Source: Pelecanus crispus
Lineage: Eukaryota > Chordata > Aves > Pelecaniformes > Pelecanidae
Assembly (NCBI RefSeq): GCF_030463565.1
Contig: NC_134653.1
Span: 30,379,150 to 30,443,149, forward strand
Reading direction: 5' to 3'
DNA length: 64,000 nucleotides
This document shows positions 1 to 14,486 of this stretch, one piece after another; the stretch's first letter is position 1; every line of letters begins with the position of its first letter. The notes beneath the pieces were generated by a model, which made no database searches, was not told the DNA's origin, and saw only the letters and a list, made by a program, of their open reading frames with translations. A program made the position numbers and the translations under genes.

Positions 1-2109
1 TTGTTAAAACCAGAGTCTTGGCTAGGGTTTTTCCTCTTTGTACATCATTGCCAGTATGTTCTCCTCAAGAGAGGTCCACCAAGAGCACACGGGCTGAAAG
101 AGCACGTTAGGCATTTCCTCTGACCTGAACAACTACCTCATTACATCTATTCTTCCATAATTTAATTCTCCACAACCCTCTCATTGACAGTTTCAGAGTA
201 AACTCTTTTCCCTTCCAAGTTTCACAGAGGGCCTAACTTGTTTTGAAAGTCTCGTGAGACCTAGCTAGAACAAACCCTAACCAAAGGAAAAACACTTTGA
301 AATGTTAGTGAATCATCATTTTTTTGGTACCAGATGCTGTGCATCCTCACCCTCCTGAGTGAGTCATCTTTTATTTCCAGCTGGCATTCTGCATGAGGGA
401 TTCCACCTGGCTCATTAGTGGGTGGGTATTTTCAGAAAGCCCAATTCTTTCAGCCATGGAAATACAGAACAAAAGCAAAATCTTGATTTCTGCCAAGGAT
501 GACATGCAGCAGGAACAACACGAATTACTGGATAAGGCTGAAGTCAGGCTAAGAGCATGTTTGTGCGGAAGGTCGGTATTCCCAGCAGGCCTCAGAAAGC
601 ACCGAGGCTTTGATGCTTATGTCATCAAACATTTGCTTTTGTGGTCAGCTTCAACTCCTGTTAATATTCTTTTAGGTTTCATCCTCATAAATGCGTTTCA
701 CCCACAAACAAGGCCTGCAAATAACTTCCCCCCATTATATGCAGTTTAGCGTGAAAATCCAGAAACGATTGCATTGCATGCCAGGTGAAATGTTAATGAT
801 CAGGTTTGGCTACAAGCAAGAAAAATTGACTATAGAACTGAAAAAAGAAAAAGAAGTCAAACCAACGCCCGTACAGGAAGATGTTCAGTTGTTTCAGCCA
901 GAACTCTATTCTATATGCAGTTCCCAAAGGTCAACAGGGTTACATCCCTAACACAAAGGAGGGTGGATACGTTAATTTGCAACCAGCAAATTTCTCCTCA
1001 AACCTTTTCAGAATCATCATAAAACTTCCTCCTGGTTAATTTGTAGGAACAACACAGTCTTCTTGTTGCAGGAAGCTTAACTTGATTTTTAACTGTATTG
1101 AAAATAAATTTTGATCGGAATAAGGTTTTTTTGCACAGATTCTAAAGGAACAGGGTTAAATCCCTGGCTATGTCTTTTTCCGTACTCTTACGCTGCACAT
1201 CACAAATACGATGAAATTAATCACATACTAATTTATTTATACCTCCTTTGAGTGTATAGTCTCCATGACCTTCCTTTAGAAGAGGTGAAATTTGGTTCAT
1301 TATTGTTTCCGAAATACATCAAGTAGCTACTGATCCCTCTGACCTCGAGCAGGCAGCGCTTTCAGCCATCCCTTTCTAGCTGAAGCCCACAGAGGCGAGG
1401 CAGGGCTGCGTTTTCTCTGGAGGCTCCAGCTTTGAGTGCGAACGCTCTCATTTGGCAGGCACACCATGGACATGGCTGAAGGATAGTAAGGAGATGGATG
1501 AGCCAGCTGTCTGCAGCACAGACAGAAATACAGGACTGAAAAAAACTTTGGCATTCTTCCATTTAATACTGCCCTACAGAATACCATATTCAATACCATG
1601 CTTCAACAGTAAAAGGAGCTTAGAGACCACCCACACCTGAAAATATTTACTGTAATTGCACGTACTTCTTGTCCTCTTGGCAGTAAAGGAAGACAAAAGA
1701 CAACTGTGTCCGATCTCAGAGCTGACAGGACACAGATACTACCACTGGATTTTCTATTTTGCTCACCACACTTGCTGCCTTCAGAGATACCAGCTGCTGC
1801 AAATGCTTTATAAGCAGCTACAATATTATTGAGACAGTTTCCTCCCAAAACGCTGCTGAAAACTACATGGACACTGACATTGAAACTATTTACTTCATGG
1901 AGCAAATGCGAAGTTAAAATACTTCTCAGAAAATCCCTGCAGGAAAACACCTTACTAAGCTTGCCAGCCAGTATGGAAACAAGCAAAGCTAATGAGAACT
2001 GCAAAGGTGCAACACTCCCACCACTCATGAGAGATGGGTCTGCTTCTGACCCGAAGTGGCATGCAAGTCAAAGTATCGAGTGAAACAGATCTGTGGGCTT
2101 TGGTTTATT

Positions 2110-2129
2110 AAAAAAAAAAAAAAAAAAAA
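2110..2129 (+). repeat. Poly(A) run
   Basis: Twenty A residues. No retroposed gene is recognisable upstream, so it may be a simple homopolymer. Confidence 0.9.
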
Positions 2130-2800
2130 TCCACCTACTTGTTACAAAAATAGGCAAGTGCCTTCACAGAACTACTGCTTGCAAGCAAAGGCTATGAAGC
2201 CTTCAGAAATAAACCTGACACACATCACCCTCTGCACCCAGGAAGGAATCAGAGGGAACAGATCATTTCACATAAACTGAGCTTCTGAAGGTCACTATAT
2301 TACAGAAATAGCATGATGTGAGAAGACATTTCCTGCTTGCCTTTATGCGTGGCAGGTGCTTTTGTGTCAGAAGGGACTGTAAGAAAGGACAAAGCCCATA
2401 ATCCTCTGATCTTCCTCTTCAAGTTCTAACAGGATTTCCAGCACTGGAAAACGCATTTGTGACCTGGCCCCGTAAACCACCTTCAGAAAGCATAACCAGT
2501 TCGCGTTGTTCTGTGATTGACTTGGAATCTCCAGTACTAATTTATAAATGCTATGTCTTTTACACATTTGTCTGATTGCTGAAAAAGGGATTAAGGTATT
2601 ACCATATGGAGAAAAGAACGAAGTAGTTTCATCAAGACTTTAAGAAAACCTGAGGCTACTGGCCTTGGAGCACTGCCTTCAATATGCTAGGAGATCACTT
2701 CAACAGTTTAATCATCTGAAGAAAACGTTAACCTATAAAATGGAGGACAAGCAAGAGTGATGGGATAGAAGACCAAAAAGAATCATGACAGAGTAAAAAT

Positions 2801-2823
2801 TACACACACACACATATATATAT
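2801..2823 (+). repeat. (CA)n(TA)n microsatellite
   Basis: About six CA units followed by five TA units. Confidence 0.9.
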
Positions 2824-3494
2824 GTGCATCTTCTCCAAGACAGAACACCTGGGCAAAGCTAAACTGCATGGTTTCCATAAGGAAGACAGCTTTCCTCCTG
2901 TTTTAATCCTCAGGATTTGTTCTCACCATGAAGGTTCAAAGCCAGCTGTCTCAGGCCACTACACAGCTACTGCCAACAATTATTAAAGAGCAAAAACTAA
3001 CTGACCCTGGGAAAATGTCACTCGTATCAGCTTTACACCTGTACGTGTCTTGGAGGAAAGATTCTGAGCTGCACAATCACTAGCTCAAAGACTCATTCAC
3101 AAAAAGCACGTGCCACCTACAGACGAAATACTTCACCTAGCTAAAAAGAAATTTGCCATTGTCTATTCTTGTTACAAATGTTTATGGCTCTTACAGCTAT
3201 ACCATTTGATGTCTTCACTAGCTTATTTTCCACTTCTTTTCTTAAGAATAATACACGAAAAAGCTCTGTGTTGAACAGCTTTGGATTTTGCTGCTAACAA
3301 CATTTTCTTTCAATATAGACAGCCAATACTGTCTAGCAGCAATTTCTCCATTCAGTCCACCATTCTACCTTTCAAATATTTGCATTAGTCATAACAGAAG
3401 CATGCAGCCCAGCTTCATCAACAAGCAACTATACTCCAGCCCAAAATACTTGCCCCAAGCACTACTCTGGAAATTAACTGCAGCATAATCGGAC

Positions 3495-3590
3495 ACTCTG
3501 AACTGGCCCTCCTCTAAACAGGGGGCTGGACCAGATGATTCCCAGGAACAGATTATTGTGTTCCATGAACAAACGAACTCTAAGTTGTAG
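3495..3590 (+). mobile_element. Old CR1 LINE 3'-end fragment
   Basis: The core AGGGGGCTGGACCAGATGAT followed by a decayed CCCAGGAACAG and a degraded ATTGTGTTCC tail resembles the conserved CR1 3' UTR. The borders are uncertain and the terminal 8-base repeats are not preserved. Confidence 0.55.
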
Positions 3591-6500
3591 CTCCTCCAAG
3601 TTGTAGCAACCTTTGCCTTAAAGGTCAAGCTTGTCACAAAGCTGCACCGTGGCGGTACCTAGCTGAAGTGGACAATAACGATATCCCACCATTACCGTTG
3701 GAAAAGATGAACCTTATGGCAACAGACTGCAGAGTTAGCGTTAATAAACACCACAACTCGATCTCACTTCCCCCCATTCGCATGCCAAGGCGGGCAGGTG
3801 GTCCCACGGAGCAGCTTTTAAAGGCACTGCCAGCAGGAATGCTGAGTGCTGACACTAGAACAACGCCTTGCACCAAGCTTCACTCCTCCAAGATTCATCT
3901 CAGAATTACCACAGAATGCAACTAAGTGTGCTGGGCACAAACATTTAAAAAAAAAAAAAAGCCATAGGCACTATCTAGCAAAGTTTGACTAACGACATTC
4001 CTAACAGCTGACAATAACAACGGTGGCAGCGCACTTAACACTGAATTGCCTAGAAAGGGGGAAGCACCCCTGTCCCGAGCCCGGGGTCCGCAGGCACAGG
4101 GCTGACTGGCACTGCCAAGACAAACGCCAGCTTCGCTCACAAGCTTCCTTTTGTGTGCCAGCAGAAGCAGATCCCGACACGTCTCTCTCGGATGCGTGAA
4201 TACAGAGGAGGTTTTATGACTGACCCTTTTTTATGCGTGGTCCCCATAACCCAAAAATATTTAAGGCAAAATGGAGGCAACAGTAGAATTGAAATTGGAC
4301 TTGGGTTTACATATCATTGGCATCAACTCTGGGGGAAATTTTGCAGTGCACTCAGCGACGGCCTGACCATGTTGAAAATCCAACTTCAGCACTAGTTCTG
4401 GCAGGCCAACACCACACAGCATGGAAAATACTGGTCTCTTAGCTGGTTTACCCAGCACTACATATGGTGTAGGGTAGGTTATCTGATAAAACCCCTCCTT
4501 TTCCCAACCTGTTGCTCCCATAGCAGCAATTCAAATGCTTTACTTAAAAGATGACCCAATTTTGAACAAGCCAATTATCAACAATCTTCAACTGGATTAA
4601 TTTTACTCTGGTTATGCCTTTCAGTATACAGACTGAGCCATTAAAACTCATTCAAATTCAAATGGATATAACCATCAGATTTACAATTTCTACTCACCTC
4701 CCATAAATATTGAAAAAATTGCTAGACTAGCAAGAGATGGGTGGATCTATTTTGAGTCAAATAAAATATTGTTATAAAAGGAAAATACTTGGTGACATTT
4801 ACCATTCTCTGGGCCAAAATCCCTTATGTCATCTTCTGCTCTACAAAACAATTACGTACTTTGAAATTAATCTTTTTGCCTCTCAGGCCGTTAACAATTT
4901 TCAGACAGCTCTTCGATCTCTTCCTTGTATACTCAACACAGCACTAATTTGGGTAGGATACATTACTGCAGCAGGGCGCTGCCTCCTGCCAGGCATCAAT
5001 AATCTGTCCCAAGCTGCATACCCATAAAAAAACTGCTATGTCAAGAATGTTTTATGTGCCAGAGGAGCTACTGCTGCTACCTTGATGATAAGGCTCCCAT
5101 TTTTCCTTCAGTGGTCACATCTAGCTTTTCACATACACAGGAAATAGTCCATTTTTTTTTTTCCCCACCAATGCAATTACCCATTTCAGAAACACTGGCT
5201 GGTTTTGCTAATTTGTACATATGTTTCTTTTGTTACCTGCTAGCAGGTTATCGTCATCAGCAATCCACAAAGGAGTTTCCTCTTCCTCCAGAAGTGATAC
5301 AAATTGAACACAGCATCAGAGAGTCCTGTATGACTATGAGGAACCAAAGCAGTGACACTACATTTCTTCCCATTTGTGAACAAAAGCACCTTTAAGCCAA
5401 GAACTCTGACAGCACAAAGCCTGCATATGCATGTTAGCTGTCATTTACCACCTTGCTCTTCAAAAACAATGTTATTCAGCAAAATCAAGGCCTGTAATGA
5501 ATTACTGGTCAACACACTATCTAGAAGCTTTATGACTACAAAACCAATCCCCTCCATCTCCCTATATGCTTGAGAAAGCACAGAGAGGGGAAAATTGCCT
5601 ATTAATTGAAAGGCAACAGTTCAGACACTTAAAATGTTAACACTTTTATTGAGGGGGGGGCAGAAGTGTGAAAAAACAGCACTGAAATCCAAACCATGGA
5701 GGCACTGAGAACCTGGAAGTGCCTGGCTGTGAACAAACACTCGTGTGGAACACACCCCTGCGTCCAGCACACCACGCTAATGGAGGCATGGAGGGGAGGC
5801 GAGGGAAAGCGTCAGCGACATTCACAAACTTTAGCATAGAAGTGCCTTTTTGACCACAAGTGAACAGTGTTTTTTTCTGGCAAGTTTTAAGCACAGAAGC
5901 CACAGAAACACTCTAACACATCAAAATTAAGATAAAAGAGTAACATAAAAACACTTAAAAAAAAAAAAATGCAGACACTGTCAAAGAATGCATGGTACCG
6001 TGTAGAGATCCCCTATGTTTTAAAGCAGGATAATAATGAATAGCTGACACGGGCATACTTTGGAGCTCACCAAAATTAGCAGGAATGAAAGATCACAGGT
6101 ATGTTCTCAACAGTTCATCCAGACCTGAGAACCTACACATGAGCACTCACCTGCCTGTGAGCATCCAGAGAAGCTTCCCTCAAATCACACCCACCTAACC
6201 ACACTCACACCAGTATTACAGCAGCCCCAGTGCCGGATCCCAATTTCTCAGGGCATATCCAAAGAAGGGATTTTAATAGCATTTTAGTAACCTGAGAATA
6301 ATCTCACAGTGAACTTAGAAACGTCGTCTTTCCAAAGTTATTACGAAGAAGGTTCCTTTGACTGAAATCTGATCCAAACCAAAACCAGAATGCACCAAGT
6401 TCTCCCACCTCCCCAGCTCTGTCCATTCCTGCCCCCAGAAAGCCACACAGCAAAGCATGACTAACTGACCCTGGGTTTACCTTCACTGTTAATATCGCTG

Positions 6501-7675
6501 GATGCCTCTGGAAGGCACGAGACACATTGACCAACTTCAAGAGGCACAACGAGTCCTGCAGCTGCTGGGGAACCTGCTGAGCTGACTCTCTTGCTGGCCT
6601 TTTTGTTGCAGGTCTGCAAGTTCAAACGGTGACACAATGCTGCCATGAAAACAACAGGTAATTGTCACTGGAACCAGAGTTTCTGCAGGAGGAATCCCAG
6701 CTGAATCAAATCATTTACAGAACAGGAGCCATGCCAACCCAAGGAGCTGAATGTTAAGGCCAACTGTATCTTCGACTTCCTCAAGTCAGTGGCAAACTTG
6801 GTAAGTGAAATCAAAGATCCATACATCCCAGCATCTTTCAGGAGATAGCAGCCAGCAGAGGATGCTTCAGAAGTGACATAAGCACGAAATATCATTTCTT
6901 TTCAGCTTCCAGTATAGTTCAGTGACTCAATGAGCCAACAGAAAACCAGCTGCCTGCTCAGTGAAGAAGACTGGCTGATTTTTTTCTTTCATTTCATCAC
7001 CTACGAACCAACCAGCATACCATGGACAAAAGATACATCTGAACTACTGGAAACAAACTCTACCCAGGAATCACACTGATCAACCTGAGTTCCCCTCTCC
7101 AGAAGTCTTCAGGTTCAAGAACTAAAGTGATAAAAATCAGGGTGAACGAAAAACAGATATACGGCATGGCAGAAGAGGTCTACCCGACCAAAACTTCCCA
7201 ATGTTCAGGCAGTGCATGGCCTGTTTTGCAGCAAAATTATAAACCCTACAGATTTTGATGCCCAGTAAAAGCCAGTCCAACTTACTATTCACACTATCTT
7301 GCACGTTGGTTTAAAGCCAATATCGGTTACACAGTTACAAACAACCTTCTGTTAATTATGTAGTTTAAAATACACAGTCATGCCTCAACAAGTTTTTCAC
7401 TCCAGCGTCCTCTCCAGTACACTCTCCAGACATAATTGAGAGCAGAGCCATTGAATCTGCCCAACAGTACATTCTGTCGTTACTCTTTGAAGACAAGTTC
7501 AGCTATCGATTCTTTCCCTGTTTCGTTAGCAGTTACTATCCCTGGTCTCAAACACGTCAGAGAGCTCCACAACCAGAGCCCATCAAGCACTAGTAGTGGC
7601 CACCACACTCAAAGCAATGCCAGGGACTCGGACAGAACCCCCAGGCAGGAAGCTGCCAGACAGCCGAGTGTCCAA

Positions 7676-7815
7676 ATCATAGAATCATAGAATGCTTTGG
7701 GTTGGAAGGGACCTTGAGAGATCATCGAGCCCAACCCCCTGCAGTAAGCAGGGATCAAACCTGTGAAGTTGGCGTTATTAGCACCATGTTCTAACCAACT
7801 GAGCTAACAAATGGC
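7676..7815 (-). mobile_element. tRNA-Ile-headed SINE with CR1 tail (TguSINE1-like)
   Basis: Read on the minus strand, the element starts with a degenerate tRNA-Ile(AAU). The A box TAGCTCAGTTGG is at 7795-7806, the anticodon loop is CTAATAA, and the B box GGTTTGATCCC is at 7751-7761. No acceptor-stem 3' half follows. Instead it continues into the 3' end of a CR1 LINE (GGTCCCTTCCAACCC) and ends with the 8-base CR1 terminal repeat ATTCTATG in two copies. This tRNA-head plus LINE-tail design means it was copied by CR1 machinery. It matches what is known of passerine TguSINE1; the family name is from memory. Confidence 0.88.
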
Positions 7816-10800
7816 ATCCTTTGCCTTCCAATATGGGCTGTTACCAGTTTTAAAGCTCTCCAGATGCTAACCTGCCATCTGCGTCATTACCTCCTTCTCC
7901 ACACTCCTGAAGATGTTCTCAAAATGCTGGGTTTAGGTGCCCCTCCCACATTCACAGGCTTTTTCCACACTCCCATCAGCAGCTGAGTCCTGGTGGAACC
8001 AGTGTAATTAACAGGATGCTGAGATGCAGATCTCCAGAATAGAGTTGCCTCACAGTATTTGAAGGAGCCAACATAAGCAGAAAATGGAGCAGGCCACAAT
8101 TTATAAAGGTTTTAAAGCAGGAAGTAAAATCCAGACTACAGCAGCCCTGAGCAGAAGCTAGGCAGGAAAGCAGAAGTCGCCTTGCCCCGAGAACTTGTGG
8201 GAAGGCTCCAGCTGTCCTGAGGTATAATGATGCTTCTAATTCATCAGGAGCAATACCACTGAGTTCAACTTCCCAGAATTATTAGAAAGGACCTAACAGA
8301 CATAAGAGCACAACCACTTCCAGAGCCAAGCTGAACAGAAAAGACGGCAGGATCTTTAACCTCAAAGTAACCATTTTCAGCATCTATAAAGGCAGCATTT
8401 TGAAAGTGTACTAATCTGGAATTAAAGCTGTTACATTTTAAAGAAAGAAAAAAAAAATCTAAAAAATGAAATTTAGTGGAGCCGAGATGAGACTTTTAGA
8501 GACAATTTGAAAAATATACTAGCCTACTCCTTACAGAGCCAAGCTTGTGCAAAAAGCGTCTTAGTCAACCATACCTCTACGGTATGAAAAAAAAAAAAAA
8601 GGATTCAAAATTAACTGCTTTTTACATTATGTGCAACAGTCCAATATCAACAAACACAACACTCTGTGTGATCATTACATTACACGTATATCACATACAC
8701 TTTAACTCATCACAAATAATCTCTAAAGATACTACACATGCTGGTTAGGAAACAATATTAATACACATTCCTAGTATTCAAGACCAAATACGAGAGAAAG
8801 GCTTAGTATTGCTTGCAAGAGGTGTCAGTAACAGGACCTAAGTTACACATCTGCTTCAATACACACTCTCATTTCATTTTTGCATGCACATAAACAATGA
8901 ATTCAATCGTTTCAGCTGCTAGTCTACCCTAGCTTTTTATCCCAATATAAAGTGCCTTTGGGAGAGGAAAACACATATTTCATCTTAAACAAGGCTTCAA
9001 CCTCTCCATCGTGGTATCATCTCCTTAGATTTCATCTTTATGCATGAGCACCAGCACGACAGTGACACTATTTAAGCAAGTACTTTATGTAAAGAACTGG
9101 ATACAAACTGAGTCCTGCAGACATGTCTCTTACATGCAATTACAATACAGCACACAAGAAAGCTTCTCCATGACAAAACTAACCCTCTGTACTCCAAGCG
9201 CAGAGCAAAGGCTCTGATGGAATCTGCAAGCACTGCAGAAGCAAAAGGAAGCGCAATTCCAATATGTTTAACAACTGAATTAGCATAATGCTCACCACGC
9301 AGAAACCAGTTTCCCTGACCTCCTTGAAATGCTGATCTGTAACTATTGATGAGTCTTTCCTACGTGTACTGTGATTCAACTGTATTAGGGAAGAAGTCAA
9401 GAAAATATCCATTGCCCTGTCAAGTTTAGTGAGAACAGGTCAGACATGTGGAAGCCTCTCCTGCAGCCTCGCGCAACCATGTAGCAATAGTGAGCATCTC
9501 TTTCCTACTATGTAAAATTGTATTTAAGAGGGCAACAAAAGATCTAAAATTGTACTAGAAACTCCACTGCAATCGAATCAGTTCATTTAATCTCTCTTTT
9601 TCAAGCAGTAACCAGAGAGTTGCAGCGATCTTTTTAAAAAAAAAAAAATATCATTTTGTGAATAACAAACTGTACATTATGATGACTAATAGGAATTAAG
9701 ACATACATAAATTCAAGCATGTCTGAGAAATAATATTATTTGCATAAAGATATCTATTTTCTTGGACATAACTTACTGTAGGCTCAAACATGCAAAAGAA
9801 AAATATGCGTACTGCAAGAATAGGATGATATTTAGATAAGTGTGCAACCATCATGTTGCTTAAAACATTCTAAGGGCAAATTATACTAATATCTGACATT
9901 TAAGAGCACTGTTTGACAACAAATAATAAAAATTATATTTCTTATAAGGTCTATAAGTAAAAGAACGAGCCAGCTGAGCTGCACAACTTCAGTATAAATG
10001 CCAGTTTTAGAAAGGCATCTGTGCTCATTTTGTTCAATGAAGAATTCTGAGTGTTCTTCTCATGAAAAAAATCAAACACAATTATGGTGGCCAAAAATTC
10101 CAACCCTGTTTAAAATGTATCATGGCTTTGCTGGGCCGAATGCTTTTGCTATGGATAAGACAGCTTTGTCCATTGAAAGCCTTGTATGGTTGAACATACT
10201 TGCAGCAGATAAACATCCCTCAAATTTTGGCACAACTCGCTCCCTACCAAGAGTTACTGATACTATGGCTGAATTGAAAAAGTGGCCAGACTTAATCCAA
10301 GATGAAGTCTGAGCTCATTAAAAGAACGGGGTAAAGACAAACTTAAATTCCATTCCCATTTATGTCTTCCAAATTCTCATCAACACTGTAAAATGAAGAC
10401 CATCCCAGTTTTACAACAGTAGGAGTAACAAGTTTTAGAACTTCACATTTATTAATATCACTTGTTGAAAGGCACAGAAAGCATGTATTTAACCAACACT
10501 AAGACCAGAAAAAAACAGTCACTATGAAAATATAAACAGAAGGGGCTGATGTGTATGGCAACAACATTGTTTTGCATCAGCAAAAGCGCACACAAATACT
10601 CATATTTTCATGCATTTCACTAAAATGCTGTCAGTTTTTTACCCTTAGAAACTATGAAGGGTAAAACTGTTTTTAACTACAAAAATTAAAGAAAAACTAA
10701 CAAAATAAAGCATTAGCATCTTCACTTCTTCACCTCTTCTCCAACGTGCCAACCAGTGTATTTTAGATTTCCAACAACAAAAATGCAGGTAATTTCTTTT

Positions 10801-13800
10801 TCTTCTATTTTTGCCATCCATCTTATCTGCATCCAAGTGCTGCTTCTGCTGCAAAGTTGAAGTTGTCTGTTCCTGGGCTGGCCTAGCTCAAAGGGCGCAC
10901 ACGCTTCCCAGCGATGCCAGAGCTCCGCAGACTCCGCTGCCGAACTGTAACTGGGTCAAGCCTGTAGCTGGAGCTAACAGGGCACTCCGCTCATGGCAAT
11001 TCTCTCCCCAGCCCCCAACCAAATTAAAGGGGTATTTTGACCTGGAAAAAAGACTTAGATCTCCTACCACCCCACATTAAAGCTTACACTAATTCTGTAA
11101 AATAAGACAAGTAAAAATCACACCAAGGATAGAGCTGTTCATATGCTACATACATACGCTCTCGAAAGAAACTGCTGGAACGCAGATACAGGCTTTTTCC
11201 CTCTAAGTGAAAACTGTGTAGATAACAATTCAATTGCTGAAGGTTTGGTTATCTTTTTCTACTTGTTACAGCAGGCTAATGACCATCCTGACTCATAATT
11301 ACTACAACAGTAAGAAGCTTTCAGTTCTCACACTGCTGCAAGTCCAACACTTATCTTCTTTCAGGCATGCAAGAGCTTTATTATAGCCCAAAACTTACAG
11401 TTTTGGCACCCAATTCTGATAAGAGCTTCAAGTGTATGGCTCTGTAAGTGGCTTTAAAGGACCCCGTTAAAGATTTCCACCCCCACCCCACCCCCAGTGT
11501 TTAAGTGCACGTTCATAGGACATGACTCAAAACAAAAACAAGCAATGTTTTGGATAATAATTCTCTGTAGTCCTAGACTGCTCAAATTGCATCACCACAA
11601 TCACACAAGCCTAAGAAAAAATTCATTTCCTCTCCTCAAGCATGTTTTGTAGAGATGAAGAGTATAAAAAGAAAATTCAACTCCCATTGTTTCAACATAA
11701 TTGCAAGGTATTCAGGAACTGCAAAAATATGTATTAACAATCTCCTATTTATACAGACACATTGAAAAACAACCCCAAACAGTTTGGAAAGCTGGTTGAA
11801 GGCTTTCTTGCCTGCAGAAGTTTCAGCATTATGTATTTCCAGAACAAACCAAAGACAGTGGGAAGCAAGAAAATAAGCAACCTTGATTTGAGAAAATGAT
11901 CTAATGATTAAGCTGTTTACAGAAGTATACTTCTTTTAAGAGTCTAGATTATTTAAGCCTAGGCCTGAGGAAAATTGTCATCCAGTAGACCTACATATCC
12001 CTTTCTGATCAGATGTTTGGTCACACTAGCATAAACTGCTATCCAGTCACGAGATAAAAAAGGGAAACACTACAATTTTTTTTTAACCAATAGCTACAAA
12101 AAGATAGAATAATCATCATACTAAATTTAGCGTGTTTTGCCAAAATTCAATACACAGGTTTTCTTAAGAATTTGTTTTTTCTGCCACTTAACAGAACCTA
12201 AGATAGGGAAAGTCCACTGTGCATAAAACTGCTTCACCCACAGAAGCCCATTCAAGGCAAACAGTAATTGACTTGCTGTGGTTTTGATTTGTTAATTTTT
12301 TTTTTTTTAAAGTATTACTAGCACACAGCTTCAAAAGAAAGGCCTGAGAGTTCAGACAAAAGGTTATGTATGCCCTTCAAACTTACCAAAAGTCAGTCAA
12401 GGAAAAGAAAGCACCTCTTTCAATTGAGCAAGTAGAGTATCTCCTCAAAATCGGCTCCTTACAGTCACATCTCATTGGAAGCATCTATATGGGCAATCCA
12501 ACAGCAAATTCCTGTACATTTTTAGGAAAAATCTGTACGTTCAGCTGCATAGGGCAGGTGCATCTAGAGTTTATTAAGCACGATGCCTTCCAATTAAACT
12601 GTTAAATCTACCAGGTCTGCGGTCATTCAGAAGGTTGTGATTAGGACTCAAGACTAGTTTGCTGCGGAGGGAATTCCACAGCTCTCCTGACGCTATTATT
12701 CCAGTCTCTTTGGCTGCAAACTCAAGACAACCACGCGGTGGTTTATGCTGCAAAGGCTACTACTGCAACCAGGGAGTCTTCATTTAAATAGATTTCTGAG
12801 GCAAAAGCAAAAAGTTTGTGGCTTTTTCCATACGATGTCTTTGGGCGATTCCTACATACAAAACAAAAAACACACCTAAAACATTGCAACATTCTCAGGT
12901 TCTAGTCACCCTTGTGCATCAAACACAAAGAAGTGATACAGACTGTGCTCACAGCATCACTGCAAGCTTCATGCCTGGGCTTGCAGGATTTAGTAGTTTA
13001 CTTAGTCTCGCTTTTACAAACAGCCCACTGAATACAGTATGATCTCCTATTCCCTGAACGTCCCTTTAAAGTATGGAATAGATGTAGTCCTTTCTTCCAA
13101 AAGCTGCCTGCTACTTAAGAATTGAACAAGGAGCCCCAAAAGGCTGCACCTGCGTTAAGAAATGAATTATAACATAAATTAGCAGAGAAGCTAAGACACT
13201 GAATACCTCCCTACAACCAACAGCATCATGTAAATTTACCAAGCTATGAAAGGGAAAGAAAGACTTCCAACTAGCATTACCCGTATCCTCATGCAGGAAA
13301 ACATCCTATAAAAAGAAATAGCTTGAAAATAAGAAAAGAACAGTGACATTTCATGTAACTGGATGCAGAACATTCAAAACTTGCATTTAGATATGCATGC
13401 ACACACACACCTTTTACTAGTCACATTTTTAAATAACTACACAGCACACACCTCAGCGTGACAAACTTATTTGCCAAAGGAAACTTCCCCTGGCTAGTGA
13501 GCAGTGCCAAGTTATCAATTTCTGTGGAGTATCAACTTGAGAAAACATACCAAGTCTTAGAGAAAAATCTTGATGCACGAGACTCCTCAATAAGAAACCA
13601 GTACAATTTTTAAACACATGAGCGGCCAAAGGTATGTGAGAGGTAGTTTTCAGCAGCCACAACCATACTATGTCCCTAACTGACATGCTCAGAGTAATCC
13701 TCTCAAATATGATCCCCAGTCCTGTGTCCCTGATCTGCAAAGTATCCCCCACAAGCACCACTATACTGAAATTTTCAAGACCATGGGAAGTTTTCTTACC

Positions 13801-14464
13801 ACTATTTAAAAAACTCATGGACAGGAGAAAAATCACCAGGAGTTCTATCAACTTGATTCAGATGATACTTGGAAAAGCTACCAGAAGAGAGAAAACTCCA
13901 TGACCAAAGATCAAACAAAGACTAATCTCAAGGAAAGGACTAGGCAGCGAACGCAGCAACACATTCTTCACCAAGGAGAGCGCGCTCATTTTTTACTTTA
14001 CAGTAACCAAGCATGTGTGAAAGAAAAGGGAGGTGACAGGACTGGTTTCAAAACTATCTAATAGCCAGAGAAACAGAAGCACTGAATGGAGCAGAGTCCA
14101 GGACAACACCCAAGCAAAATCACAGGGCCATGCAAAGAATCCCAGGAGGTGGAATATCCAAGCTCTCCATCTACCTTCCACCCAGGACCTGCTGGTCAGG
14201 ACTTGCTTCTTCACATGCGGTCTAAATTTTACGTTCAGTCCACAGGGCAGTAAGGGCTGGCAAACTTTTCAACCATAGTCCTTAGAAATTCTTTCTTTCA
14301 ATAAAATCTATTTCCAAGTTGTAACTGATTTTTGTTTTTTTTTCTTTTGGAGAAATCAGGCATCCAGGAAGCATATTACTAGTCAGAGGAGTCTGCAGAC
14401 ACACAAGGAGCTCAATCAGCATCCAAGATGACAGTGCTACACCTGGTTGGAAACAGTATTTTAA

Positions 14465-14486
14465 AAAACAAACAAACAAACAAAAA
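14465..14486 (+). repeat. (AAAC)n microsatellite
   Basis: About five AAAC units within A-rich sequence. Confidence 0.85.

Noticed and set aside
5640..5903. 3' end of a minus-strand gene at an AATAAA (5645-5650)
   Set aside because: The signal alone is weak evidence; no conserved coding exon lies upstream on that strand before the CpG island.
7740..7815. A functional tRNA-Ile gene on the minus strand
   Set aside because: The A and B boxes are present, but the 3' half of the acceptor stem is missing and the sequence runs directly into a CR1 tail, so it is the head of a SINE.
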